In this document: positions 1 to 7,190 of the stretch, piece after piece
Numbering within the stretch: the stretch's first letter is position 1
Layout of the letters: every line of letters begins with the position of its first letter
NCBI GenBank assembly: GCA_913055945.1
Contig: CAJXKU010000003.1
Coordinates: 1 to 34,048, forward strand
Direction: 5' to 3'
Origin: an uncultured Lentisphaerota bacterium
Lineage (GTDB): Bacteria > Verrucomicrobiota > Lentisphaeria > Oligosphaerales > CAJXKU01
Length of the DNA: 34,048 nucleotides
Made by a program: the position numbers and the translations under genes
The notes under the pieces: model-generated
Databases searched by the model: none
Seen by the model: only the letters and a program-made list of their open reading frames with translations
Told to the model about the DNA's origin: nothing

Positions 1-1
1 G

Positions 2-574
2 ATATTCCCCGTTCTTCTCAAGACCGCGGTATGGTTGCAGCAGCGTCATCCGGGCGTGCGCTTTGTGACGCCGTTGCCCTCGGAAGAGCTCAGAAATCTG
101 GCACAGAAACAGGTGGACAAGGGGGTTTATGGGCAGAGCCTGAACATAGACATTGTTCAGGGACAGGAGGCGAAATATTGGATGCAGAAAGCCTGCTGTG
201 GTATTGCAGCAAGCGGTACTGTGACGATGGAGGCAGCAATCCTGGGGTTACCTCTGGTGGTGGTTTATCGGGTGCATCCCGTCACGTATTTGCTTGGTCA
301 GTTGATGGTAGATGTGCCTTATGTAACAATCGTGAACCTTGTTGCAGAGAAAGTGATTTTTGAGGAATTTCTGCAGGGAGAGGCCCGGCCTGATAAGGTG
401 GGCACTGCACTGGAAGCCGTGTTCCCGGATGGGGAGCGACGTGCTGAAGTGGAAAAGGATATGCGGAATGTAATTGAAAAGCTTGGTGAGCGACAGAAGG
501 TTTGCGAGAATGTCGCACGGATAGTGATTGAAGAAGCAGACAACAGCGGTAGCGACGAAGAAGAGTCGCCGTGA
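2..574 (+). CDS. lpxB: Lipid-A-disaccharide synthase, C-terminal part (5' end outside window)
   Basis: LpxB joins UDP-2,3-diacylglucosamine to lipid X to form the lipid A disaccharide at the inner face of the cytoplasmic membrane. The frame is open from base 2 and has no start in the window, so the gene is cut by the window edge. About 190 C-terminal residues are present. The GT19 signature is clear: ASGTVTMEAAILGLPLVVVY, then YRVHPVTYLLGQLMVDVPY and a NLVAEKVIFEEFLQ stretch, which match the C-terminal sugar-nucleotide-binding half of LpxB. The TTG at 35 given by the ORF track is internal (the frame reads IFPVLLKTAVW before it). The stop overlaps a GTG in the next frame and nadK starts 14 bases later, so the two are probably translationally coupled. 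It heads an envelope operon. Confidence 0.93.
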   Translation: MFPVLLKTAVWLQQRHPGVRFVTPLPSEELRNLAQKQVDKGVYGQSLNIDIVQGQEAKYWMQKACCGIAASGTVTMEAAILGLPLVVVYRVHPVTYLLGQLMVDVPYVTIVNLVAEKVIFEEFLQGEARPDKVGTALEAVFPDGERRAEVEKDMRNVIEKLGERQKVCENVARIVIEEADNSGSDEEESP

Positions 575-588
575 CTGGAGGTCAGACG

Positions 589-1326
589 ATGCGCGTGGCA
601 TTATGCGGTTGGAATCAGGAAGAGCTGAAGCAGACCCTGGCGGATTTTTCGTTTAAGGTGGTGGAGAAAAACCCCGAGGTGGTCATTTCGTATGGGGGGG
701 ACGGTGTTCTGCTCGGGGCTGAGCGGAAGTATCCGGGGGTGCCGAAGTGTCCCGTCAGGGACGCGAAGACACATCCCCAATGTGCTGATCACGACGAGCG
801 CAAAGTGTTGAGTCTGCTGAATGAGGACAAACTGAAAAAGACCACGGCAATGAAGCTTGAAGGGGAAAAAGCAGGGCACCATAATAAATTGTACGCGTTG
901 AATGATGTGGTTATAAACAAACAGATTATGACCAGTTGCGTGCGATATCGGATCTGGCTTGACGGGACCCCCTACGCAGACCAGATTGTGGGCGACGGCT
1001 TAGTGGTGGCTACCCCGTTCGGCAGTACCGCTTACTACAGGAGTATCACGCGAAGTCTTTTCCAGACAGGCATCGGGGTTGCCTTCAACAATTCGACGGA
1101 ACCGTTTGATCACCTTCTGATCTCGGAGGGGACTGAAATAACGGTAGAGATTATTCGGGGACCTGCTGTAGTCATGGCGGACAATGACCCGCAGCGGATT
1201 CCGCTGGAGGAGGGCGAGCAGGCGCATGTCCGGAAATCACCGCAGGGAACTGTGCTTCTGGGCATTGATATATTCCGTTGTCCCCTCTGCTCAAATCAGC
1301 GCCAGAATTCGTTTCCGATGTCGTGA
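589..1326 (+). CDS. nadK: NAD kinase
   Basis: NadK phosphorylates NAD to NADP in the cytoplasm with ATP or polyphosphate. The 245-residue product has the GGDG diphosphate-binding motif (residues 36-39), the NDVVI motif and the long signature GDGLVVATPFGSTAYYRSI. It is somewhat short for the family, as in many PVC-type homologues. I chose ATG 589 over the track's GTG 571 because a GGAGGT ribosome-binding site lies at 577-582, six bases upstream, and because the protein then begins directly with the first beta strand (MRVALCGWN). It sits between lpxB and plsY in a same-strand run, so its expression is tied to envelope synthesis. An NADPH supply for lipid synthesis is a plausible reason, but that is inference. 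Confidence 0.93.
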   Translation: MRVALCGWNQEELKQTLADFSFKVVEKNPEVVISYGGDGVLLGAERKYPGVPKCPVRDAKTHPQCADHDERKVLSLLNEDKLKKTTAMKLEGEKAGHHNKLYALNDVVINKQIMTSCVRYRIWLDGTPYADQIVGDGLVVATPFGSTAYYRSITRSLFQTGIGVAFNNSTEPFDHLLISEGTEITVEIIRGPAVVMADNDPQRIPLEEGEQAHVRKSPQGTVLLGIDIFRCPLCSNQRQNSFPMS

Positions 1327-1378
1327 AAAACGGAAAAGCCAACGCAGCAGAGTTTGAGTGAATGAAGGAGGTGGAGCA

Positions 1379-2011
1379 ATGAACGTGCTGTTAGGCCTGA
1401 CAATCCTTATGGCTGCATACCTGGTGGGCAGCATCCCGTGCGGACTGCTTTTGTGTAAAGCAAAAGGGCTCGACATTCGGCGACATGGAAGCGGGAACAT
1501 AGGTGCCACAAACGTGCGAAGGGTGTTAGGGAAAAAGTGGGCTGTCGGTTGTTTCCTGTGTGATTTTGCGAAAGGTTTCGTCCCGGTGATGCTCACTGTT
1601 ATATTTGCAGGGAGAAGTTGGGCCGATTGGTTGCCTGTGCTGGTAGCCGTTGCGAGTATTGCGGGGCATGTCTGGCCGGTCTATTTACGGTTTCAGGGCG
1701 GGAAAGGAGTTGCCACGAGTGCCGGCGCACTTTGTCCCGTTGCCCCCTTGGCCATTATTGTTTGTATCATGGCGTGGGGCGTTGTGTTCGGCTTAACGCG
1801 CTACGTTTCCGTCGCAAGCTTGACGGCCGCTGTTGTTCTGCCGGTGACCGGGCTGATGTTGTATACTGCAGGCACAGGAACCGTGCGGGGGCCGGATGTA
1901 GTGCTTCTGGCAGTGGCAGGAGCGCTTGTCGTGTATCGCCATCAGTCGAATATTGCCAGGCTTGTGCGCGGCGAAGAGAATCGTTTTAGTTCTAAAGGAG
2001 GTTCGAATTGA
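1379..2011 (+). CDS. plsY: Acyl-phosphate:glycerol-3-phosphate acyltransferase PlsY
   Basis: PlsY transfers an acyl group from acyl-phosphate to sn-glycerol-3-phosphate, giving lysophosphatidate, the first committed step of phospholipid synthesis. It is an integral inner-membrane protein. The 210 residues show the three family motifs in order: GSIPCGLL near the N-terminus, RRHGSGNIGATNVRRVLG, and FQGGKGVATSAG, followed by the C-terminal YRHQSNIARLVRGEE typical of PlsY. Several hydrophobic segments fit the usual 5-7 membrane helices. ATG 1379 is preceded by GGAGGT at 1367-1372, which favours it over GTG 1358. The stop overlaps the gpsA start (TTGA), so this gene and the G3P-making enzyme are translationally coupled, matching their consecutive reactions. 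Confidence 0.95.
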   Translation: MNVLLGLTILMAAYLVGSIPCGLLLCKAKGLDIRRHGSGNIGATNVRRVLGKKWAVGCFLCDFAKGFVPVMLTVIFAGRSWADWLPVLVAVASIAGHVWPVYLRFQGGKGVATSAGALCPVAPLAIIVCIMAWGVVFGLTRYVSVASLTAAVVLPVTGLMLYTAGTGTVRGPDVVLLAVAGALVVYRHQSNIARLVRGEENRFSSKGGSN

Positions 2012-3027
2012 AAACAGCGGTTATCGGTGACGGCGCTTGGGGTACGGCATTGGCTTTGGTCCTCTGCCGGAACGGACATGACGTTTATCTGTGGGGCCCC
2101 TTCCCGGAGTACATAGAGCAGATGTCCGATACCCGGGAGAATGGTCAATTTCTGCCGGGCGTGCGGATTCCGGAAGAGATCCGGCTGACCTCCGATCTAC
2201 GGCAAGCCGTTCAAGGGGCGGGGCTGCTCGTTTTGGCGACACCCTCGCAGTTTATGCGCAACGTCTTAAAGAAGTTGGGGGAAACTGAGCGGACGCCGGA
2301 TGCGATTTACCTGAATGTGGCGAAAGGTTTGGAGCTTGAAACGGGGCTTAGAATGGGGCAGCTTGTTGACGCTGAGTTGGGCGATGTTCCCTACGGAGTA
2401 TTATCCGGTCCCAGCCACGCGGAAGAAGTGGCCGAGGCTGTACCCACCGCCGTTGTAGCGGCATCGGCTGATAAAGAACTGCGCGAGAAAGTGCAGTCAT
2501 GGTTCGGCAATGAAACCTTCCGGGTGTACACGTGTGACGATACGGTGGGGGCGGAACTGGGCGGAGCCCTTAAAAACGTTCTGGCGATCGGTGTGGGCTT
2601 TTGTGACGGAATGGGGCTGGGCGATAATCCCAAAGCAGCATTGATTACCAGAGGCATCGCCGAGATGGCTAGATTGGGCCAGGCGGTGGGAGGACGAGCG
2701 GAAACCTTTGCCGGTTTGAGCGGCATTGGGGACTTGGTTGTGACCTGTATGAGTGAACACAGCCGCAACAGGTACGTGGGGCGCGAATTGGGACGCGGTC
2801 GCTCGGCTGAAGATATACAGAAAACGATGGGCAATACGGTGGCTGAAGGCGTAAAAACAGCTGCCAGCGCCAGATCCTTTGCTCAGCAATACAGCGTGGA
2901 TGCGCCCATTACAAATGCCGTGTATGAAAAACTTTACGAAGGCAAGACCTGCCAGGCGGTTATTGAGGAGTTGATGACACGGAAACCGAAACCCGAACAT
3001 TACGGAGAAGAAGGATGGATGCCATAA
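2008..3027 (+). CDS. gpsA: Glycerol-3-phosphate dehydrogenase [NAD(P)+]
   Basis: GpsA reduces dihydroxyacetone phosphate to sn-glycerol-3-phosphate, the substrate of PlsY encoded just upstream. The 339-residue protein starts with a Rossmann nucleotide-binding loop (VIGDGAWGTALA; GDG where GAG is commonest), then NVAKGLE, LSGPSHAEEVA, the catalytic-lysine segment LGGALKNVLAIGVGF, and the C-terminal signature GLSGIGDLVVTCMSEHSRN. Length is normal for the family. The start is TTG at 2008, supported by AAAGGAGGT just upstream and by the overlap with the plsY stop. No other start fits the beta strand KTAVIGDGAWG so well. The stop overlaps the next gene by 13 bases. Confidence 0.96.
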   Translation: MKTAVIGDGAWGTALALVLCRNGHDVYLWGPFPEYIEQMSDTRENGQFLPGVRIPEEIRLTSDLRQAVQGAGLLVLATPSQFMRNVLKKLGETERTPDAIYLNVAKGLELETGLRMGQLVDAELGDVPYGVLSGPSHAEEVAEAVPTAVVAASADKELREKVQSWFGNETFRVYTCDDTVGAELGGALKNVLAIGVGFCDGMGLGDNPKAALITRGIAEMARLGQAVGGRAETFAGLSGIGDLVVTCMSEHSRNRYVGRELGRGRSAEDIQKTMGNTVAEGVKTAASARSFAQQYSVDAPITNAVYEKLYEGKTCQAVIEELMTRKPKPEHYGEEGWMP

Positions 3028-3800
3028 ACCTTACATCCGCGCGTATACGAAGTGTCCCGGGCACTGTATGTATCCTGATCGTCGTCGGCTTTGCGATGAA
3101 TGCGTTGAGTCAACCTCAGCAGCCGGATCGTTCCGTGGAGAGTGCAGAAAAGCCGGAAAAAGAGCGGTTGAAAAAACGGTATCTGGAAGATGCGGACGTG
3201 GAGATCGAGCGCCTTGAAAGTGGAAAAGTGAAGTTGGGGAACATAAAAATTGCCCCCGGGAAGAAACGTATTACGTTTCCCGCACAGATCAATCAGGTCC
3301 GGGGACCCATCGAGTGTTTGATCGTCACTGAAGAAGGTCGTGTGCACGAGAGTGTACTGCGCACGAAGATTCGGCCTTTGCACCTGCAGTTGGCTCTGTA
3401 TCTGCTGGGGCTGGACAACGGCACGCGCCTTCCGGCAGAAGAACATAAAGGCACACAGGGCGATTTGGTCAATCTGGACATCCTCTGGCAAACGGAGGAA
3501 GGTGAACCTCGGAGTCTTCCGATCGAACGTTGGGTTCTGGATACACGCACCGAAAAAAGAATGGAGTGCATCGGATGGGTATTTGTGGGATCCCCTGTAG
3601 TAGAAGGGACGTTTTTGGCGGATCGGCAGGGCAACGTTGCTCTCGTGTGGTCCGTCGGTGCGACTGTTTTGGATATCCCTGATCCCGAAAGTGACAACGA
3701 CATGGTGTTTGAAGCGAAGGCCCCGGCAAAGGGGCCGGATGAAATTGGCCGGGAAATTCAGGTACGAGTTACACCTGTCAAGGAAAACAATTCTGAATAG
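3015..3800 (+). CDS. YdjY-domain protein, probably exported
   Basis: The 261-residue protein has an N-terminal hydrophobic segment (VPGTVCILIVVGFAMNALSQ, about residues 14-33) that reads as a signal peptide or anchor, then a charged linker, then one globular domain. Blocks such as ITFPAQINQVRGPIECLIVTEEGRVHES, LALYLLGLDNG, GWVFVGSPVVEGTFLADRQGN and a C-terminal PDPESDNDMVFEA match my recollection of the YdjY domain (named after E. coli YdjY). That domain is frequent in planctomycete and verrucomicrobial secreted proteins and has no firm biochemical role. ATG 3015 overlaps the end of gpsA and a murA start follows 15 bases after its stop, so it belongs to the envelope operon. I assign the domain but not a function. 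Confidence 0.75.
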   Translation: MDAINLTSARIRSVPGTVCILIVVGFAMNALSQPQQPDRSVESAEKPEKERLKKRYLEDADVEIERLESGKVKLGNIKIAPGKKRITFPAQINQVRGPIECLIVTEEGRVHESVLRTKIRPLHLQLALYLLGLDNGTRLPAEEHKGTQGDLVNLDILWQTEEGEPRSLPIERWVLDTRTEKRMECIGWVFVGSPVVEGTFLADRQGNVALVWSVGATVLDIPDPESDNDMVFEAKAPAKGPDEIGREIQVRVTPVKENNSE

Positions 3801-3814
3801 GAGATCGCACGGTT

Positions 3815-5107
3815 ATGAGCGTGCTTGAAATCGAAGGCGGTGTTCCTCTGTCCGGCGAAATGGATGTCCGGGGGAGTAAGAACGCCGTCCTGCCCATGAT
3901 TGCAGCCAGTCTTTTGACCACCGATGAAGTGGTCCTGGAAAATATCCCGGATATTCGGGATGTTCGGACGATGGTCCGGATCGTGTCAGCTTTGGGCGTG
4001 GAAACCGATTGGCAGGTCGAACAGAGGCGATTATCTATTTGTGCAGGGACAGTTGCAGAGCATAGGCTGCCGCCCAAGGCCTGTTCCGAAATGCGGGCGA
4101 GTATCCTGCTTCTTGCACCGTTGCTCTACCGGATGGGGTGTGCAGAGATGAGTCCGCCCGGGGGCGACGTTATAGGTGTCAGAGGGGTGGATACGCATTT
4201 TTACGGTCTGGAAAAACTGGGGGCAGAAATACAGATGGGGCGGACGTTTTTTCTGAAGCTCCATCATGCGCTGCAGGGAAATGATCTCTTCCTGTCGGAG
4301 GCAAGTGTGACCGCCACTGAGCAGTTGCTTATGGCCGCATGCGCGGCGGAGGGACGGACAATTATACGGAACGCCGCATGTGAACCGCACGTTTCTGACC
4401 TCGCCGTCCTGTTGCAGAAAATGGGCGCCGATATCAAAGGGGTGGGGTCCAATGTCCTGGAAGTGCAAGGAGGAAAACAGCTGCAGGGCGCTACACACCG
4501 CGTGGTATCGGATCACACCGAAGCGGGAAGTTTCCTCGCAATCGCTGCGGCCACGGGAGGAAATCTGACGGTGAGAGGCATAGACCGACCGCATTATTGG
4601 ATGATCCGTCGTGTATTCGAGACGCTGGGCATATGGATTGAGTTGGAGGGCGATGAAGCTCGCGTCGCACAGGAACAGCAGCGCCGGGTTCAGCCTACCT
4701 ACAGTGGGGGGATTCCTTGTATCGATGATGGTGTATGGCCGCATTTTCCTTCGGACTTGATGAGTATGGCCATTCTCCTTGCCACTCAGGTGCACGGCAC
4801 CGTCCTGTTTTTTGAAAAGCTGTACGAGAGCCGGATGTATTTCGTGGACAGACTTAACACCATGGGCGCGAATACGGTGGTGTGTGACCCGCACCGCGTC
4901 GTTGTTTGCGGCCCTTCACAGCTGTACGGAATTGAATTGGCAAGTCCGGATATTCGGGCGGGGGTGGCTTTGGTAGGAGCGGCTTTATGTGCCTCCGGTA
5001 TCAGCACAATCCGCAACGTGGAGTGTATTGACCGAGGGTATGAGGACATTGCAGAACGGCTTAAGCATCTGGGCGCCCGGGTGGCGCGGCATTCAGATCA
5101 GATGTAA
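3815..5107 (+). CDS. murA: UDP-N-acetylglucosamine 1-carboxyvinyltransferase with Asp in place of the catalytic Cys
   Basis: MurA transfers enolpyruvate from PEP to UDP-GlcNAc, the first committed step of peptidoglycan synthesis in the cytoplasm. The 430-residue protein has the full inside-out alpha/beta barrel signature: GSKNAVLPMIAASLLT near the N-terminus, the substrate segment KACSEMRASILLLAPLL, the mobile loop PPGGDVIGVRGVDTHFYGLEKLGA, SDHTEAGSFLAIAAATGG, and DIRAGVALVGAAL near the end. In E. coli MurA the loop reads GGCTIG and Cys115 is the residue alkylated by fosfomycin. Here the same position is Asp118 (codon GAC at 4166). Asp is a natural variant in some lineages such as mycobacteria and chlamydiae and gives intrinsic fosfomycin resistance. 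GGAGAT at 3801-3806 is a ribosome-binding site for ATG 3815. Confidence 0.95.
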   Translation: MSVLEIEGGVPLSGEMDVRGSKNAVLPMIAASLLTTDEVVLENIPDIRDVRTMVRIVSALGVETDWQVEQRRLSICAGTVAEHRLPPKACSEMRASILLLAPLLYRMGCAEMSPPGGDVIGVRGVDTHFYGLEKLGAEIQMGRTFFLKLHHALQGNDLFLSEASVTATEQLLMAACAAEGRTIIRNAACEPHVSDLAVLLQKMGADIKGVGSNVLEVQGGKQLQGATHRVVSDHTEAGSFLAIAAATGGNLTVRGIDRPHYWMIRRVFETLGIWIELEGDEARVAQEQQRRVQPTYSGGIPCIDDGVWPHFPSDLMSMAILLATQVHGTVLFFEKLYESRMYFVDRLNTMGANTVVCDPHRVVVCGPSQLYGIELASPDIRAGVALVGAALCASGISTIRNVECIDRGYEDIAERLKHLGARVARHSDQM

Positions 5108-5147
5108 TAGCGAGTGAACATTTTTCCCGAAAATTGGCAATTGGCGA

Positions 5148-6947
5148 ATGGGGTCGGACGAAACTTCATACGAAGAGATACGTAAGCGGCTGAGTCGGGT
5201 GGGCTGCAAACCGATATGGATTGCCGTGGCGTTTGTTGTCGCCTTCTTCCTGTACTTGGGTAGACGTGAGTTTTCGACCGAAGAAGCTTTGTTGGTGACA
5301 GCAGCCCGCGAGATTCTCCGCAACGGTGAATGGCTGCAGTTCACGGTGCTGAATCAGTCGGTGGATTTATTTCCCCTTCCGGTATGGCTGACTCAGGCCG
5401 GGCTTTTATTGAAGAAAATGATCGAGCCGGCGATTGAGGGAGTATTCTCTTACGCTTCTTTTGTGAATCATCTGGTGGCCGGTTCAGGAACAACCGTTTT
5501 CCTGGAGCGTTGCGTGCGCCTGACGTCGGTGATAGCTGTGGGGGTAATGGTTTTATTCACCGGATTGGCAACCAGAAAGAGAGTGGGGGCACTGGCGGGA
5601 GCTGTCGCGGCAATGGCGGTGTGTACGAATCCGCTGGTGTTGCAATATGGTTCAAAGGCTTCAGGGGAAGGTATATTCGCTGCATTGATATGCGGCGCCT
5701 GGTTCTGCCTGTATTGGCGGGGACGGCTCGGCAAACGTTGGAATCAGGCGTGGGCACTTGCTATCCTTCTCACGACAATTGCAGCAGCGGTGCAGGGGTT
5801 CATTGCGTTTGTATACTTTTATGTGCCCCTGCTTTTTCTGCCGCGTGCGCTGGGCATCAGGCGTAGGATGTTAACGCCGCGACACCTGGTCAGTATCGGA
5901 GGGGTACTGGCGCTTGCGTCCGTGGGGTACGGCTTGTTTTTTGAACATAGGTTCTTTCCCTGGGTCGGGTTGAACTTTGTCGTATTCGGCGGCGAGGGAG
6001 GGGAGCTATGGCAGCACTACCTTTTGTTCCCCCTGAAAGCCGGGGCCGCGCTTCTGCCCTGGAGCCTGCTTTTGTGGCCCGCGTTCTGTGTGGCTTATGA
6101 TCCGCTGGACAAAGCTCCGGATTTGTCAAGATATCTGAGGCGAATTGTGGTCGTGTTGTTTGTTTTCTGCTGGCTGGTGCCGCATGCCGGGGTGCAGAGC
6201 CTGCTGGTACTGACAGCGCCGGCAGCGGTTCTTGTGGGATTGCACTTTGAAATTCTGGTCAGACGGTACACTCATGTGTTTCGATGCATCATTCATGGGG
6301 TGGCCAGGAGTATTTCCATCGTAGCGGCCGTCTGTGGTGTGTTTGTGTTATTGCGGATAAGCGATGTTGTTCAGGTGGGGGATACGAAGCTGAGTGTCTG
6401 GTTGGGGTTGCTTTTGGCGGTGATCATTGCATTCACGTTAAGCCGGATGAGTCTGCAAAAGTGGTGGGAACCGCACTACTGGGTGCATGTAGGGCTGCTT
6501 GTTGTGGCGGGCTGGGTCCTGTGGTTGGGGGTTCTGCCCTTGGTCCGGCCCTTCAGAGAGATTTCTGCGGAAAAGCAGGCGACACGGCTTGTTCGACAGG
6601 TCCCTGAAGGGCAGACCGTCTATTCTACGACCGGAAAGGCCCTGGTAAGGCATGCTGCGTATATGCCGCAGTTGGTGCGTATGGTTGCTTCACCGGAGGA
6701 AATACCGGAAGAAAGAGGCCTGGTGTATGTCCTGGGTGGAGAAGACCCGCCTATCGCTGAAGAAAGAAGTTGGAGTGCAGTGAGTCTGCCGGTGGTGCTC
6801 AATCCGCAGATCGAGCCGCGGGTCCGCCTCCGCAGTGATACACCGTACGCGGTCAGTTTCGTCCCGCACTTCGCAGAAAGAGAAAAAGACGCCTCTGCTT
6901 CCGTGGTGCGCATGTATAAAGGTGTGTTGAAGTCCGGTGTTGACTGA
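5148..6947 (+). CDS. Membrane GT-C glycosyltransferase, ArnT/PMT-like
   Basis: The 599-residue polytopic protein has about ten or more hydrophobic helices and a soluble C-terminal part (about residues 465-599). The first large loop reads RREFSTEEALLVTAAREILRNGEWL, then NQSVDLFPLPVWLTQAGLLL. This matches the layout of ArnT/PMT (GT83/GT39) enzymes, in which an acidic pair after the first helix and a K/xPPLxYWL block form the lipid-sugar site. Such enzymes use polyprenyl-phosphate sugars on the periplasmic side to glycosylate lipid A, other glycans or proteins. The usual DE pair appears as TEE, so the exact acceptor cannot be read. It is the last gene of the lpxB-murA run, 40 bases after murA, and a lipid A or cell-wall role fits the context. 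The ribosome-binding site at ATG 5148 is weak. Confidence 0.72.
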   Translation: MGSDETSYEEIRKRLSRVGCKPIWIAVAFVVAFFLYLGRREFSTEEALLVTAAREILRNGEWLQFTVLNQSVDLFPLPVWLTQAGLLLKKMIEPAIEGVFSYASFVNHLVAGSGTTVFLERCVRLTSVIAVGVMVLFTGLATRKRVGALAGAVAAMAVCTNPLVLQYGSKASGEGIFAALICGAWFCLYWRGRLGKRWNQAWALAILLTTIAAAVQGFIAFVYFYVPLLFLPRALGIRRRMLTPRHLVSIGGVLALASVGYGLFFEHRFFPWVGLNFVVFGGEGGELWQHYLLFPLKAGAALLPWSLLLWPAFCVAYDPLDKAPDLSRYLRRIVVVLFVFCWLVPHAGVQSLLVLTAPAAVLVGLHFEILVRRYTHVFRCIIHGVARSISIVAAVCGVFVLLRISDVVQVGDTKLSVWLGLLLAVIIAFTLSRMSLQKWWEPHYWVHVGLLVVAGWVLWLGVLPLVRPFREISAEKQATRLVRQVPEGQTVYSTTGKALVRHAAYMPQLVRMVASPEEIPEERGLVYVLGGEDPPIAEERSWSAVSLPVVLNPQIEPRVRLRSDTPYAVSFVPHFAEREKDASASVVRMYKGVLKSGVD

Positions 6948-6950
6948 GGT

Positions 6951-7130
6951 GCAGAACTCAAGCACGTACTGCGGTTTTGATGACAACCAGAACGCCTGAG
7001 CGGTACCATTGTATGGGCAGGGACGTCCTCGTCCGTTTCTATACCGCGTTCATAACGGCGGCGGACCGCCGTCCCCAGCAGAGAACTGCCTTTACTTCAG
7101 GCGTTCCGGTTGTCCGTCAGCGTGAGTTCT
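6951..7130. repeat. Inverted-repeat-bounded element (copy 1) between convergent genes
   Basis: The left end AGAACTCA (6953-6960) is exactly complementary to TGAGTTCT (7123-7130). A second inner pair, GACAACCAGAACGCCTGAG (6982-7000) against TTCAGGCGTTCCGGTTGTC (7096-7114), pairs at 17 of 19 positions. The left end recurs at 25731-25780 with few changes, again followed some 150-200 bases on by a CCTAAATTTC motif (7160 region, and 25931). It fills the gap between two converging genes and carries no ORF of note. It resembles a non-autonomous MITE or palindromic intergenic repeat. It might also serve as a bidirectional terminator, although there is no clear T-tract. Confidence 0.65.
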
Positions 7131-7190
7131 GTGGTGCACTGCGTTATGTTATGCATGATCCTAAATTTCAGGATGATGGGAGGCTGAATG

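Noticed and set aside
1994-2010. GGTTCGAATT considered as a tRNA T-arm
   Set aside because: No acceptor, D or anticodon arms around it; it is the ribosome-binding site and start of gpsA.
4031-4894. 287-residue ORF on the minus strand
   Set aside because: It lies wholly antisense to murA, shows no recognisable domain and is explained by codon bias of the murA frame.
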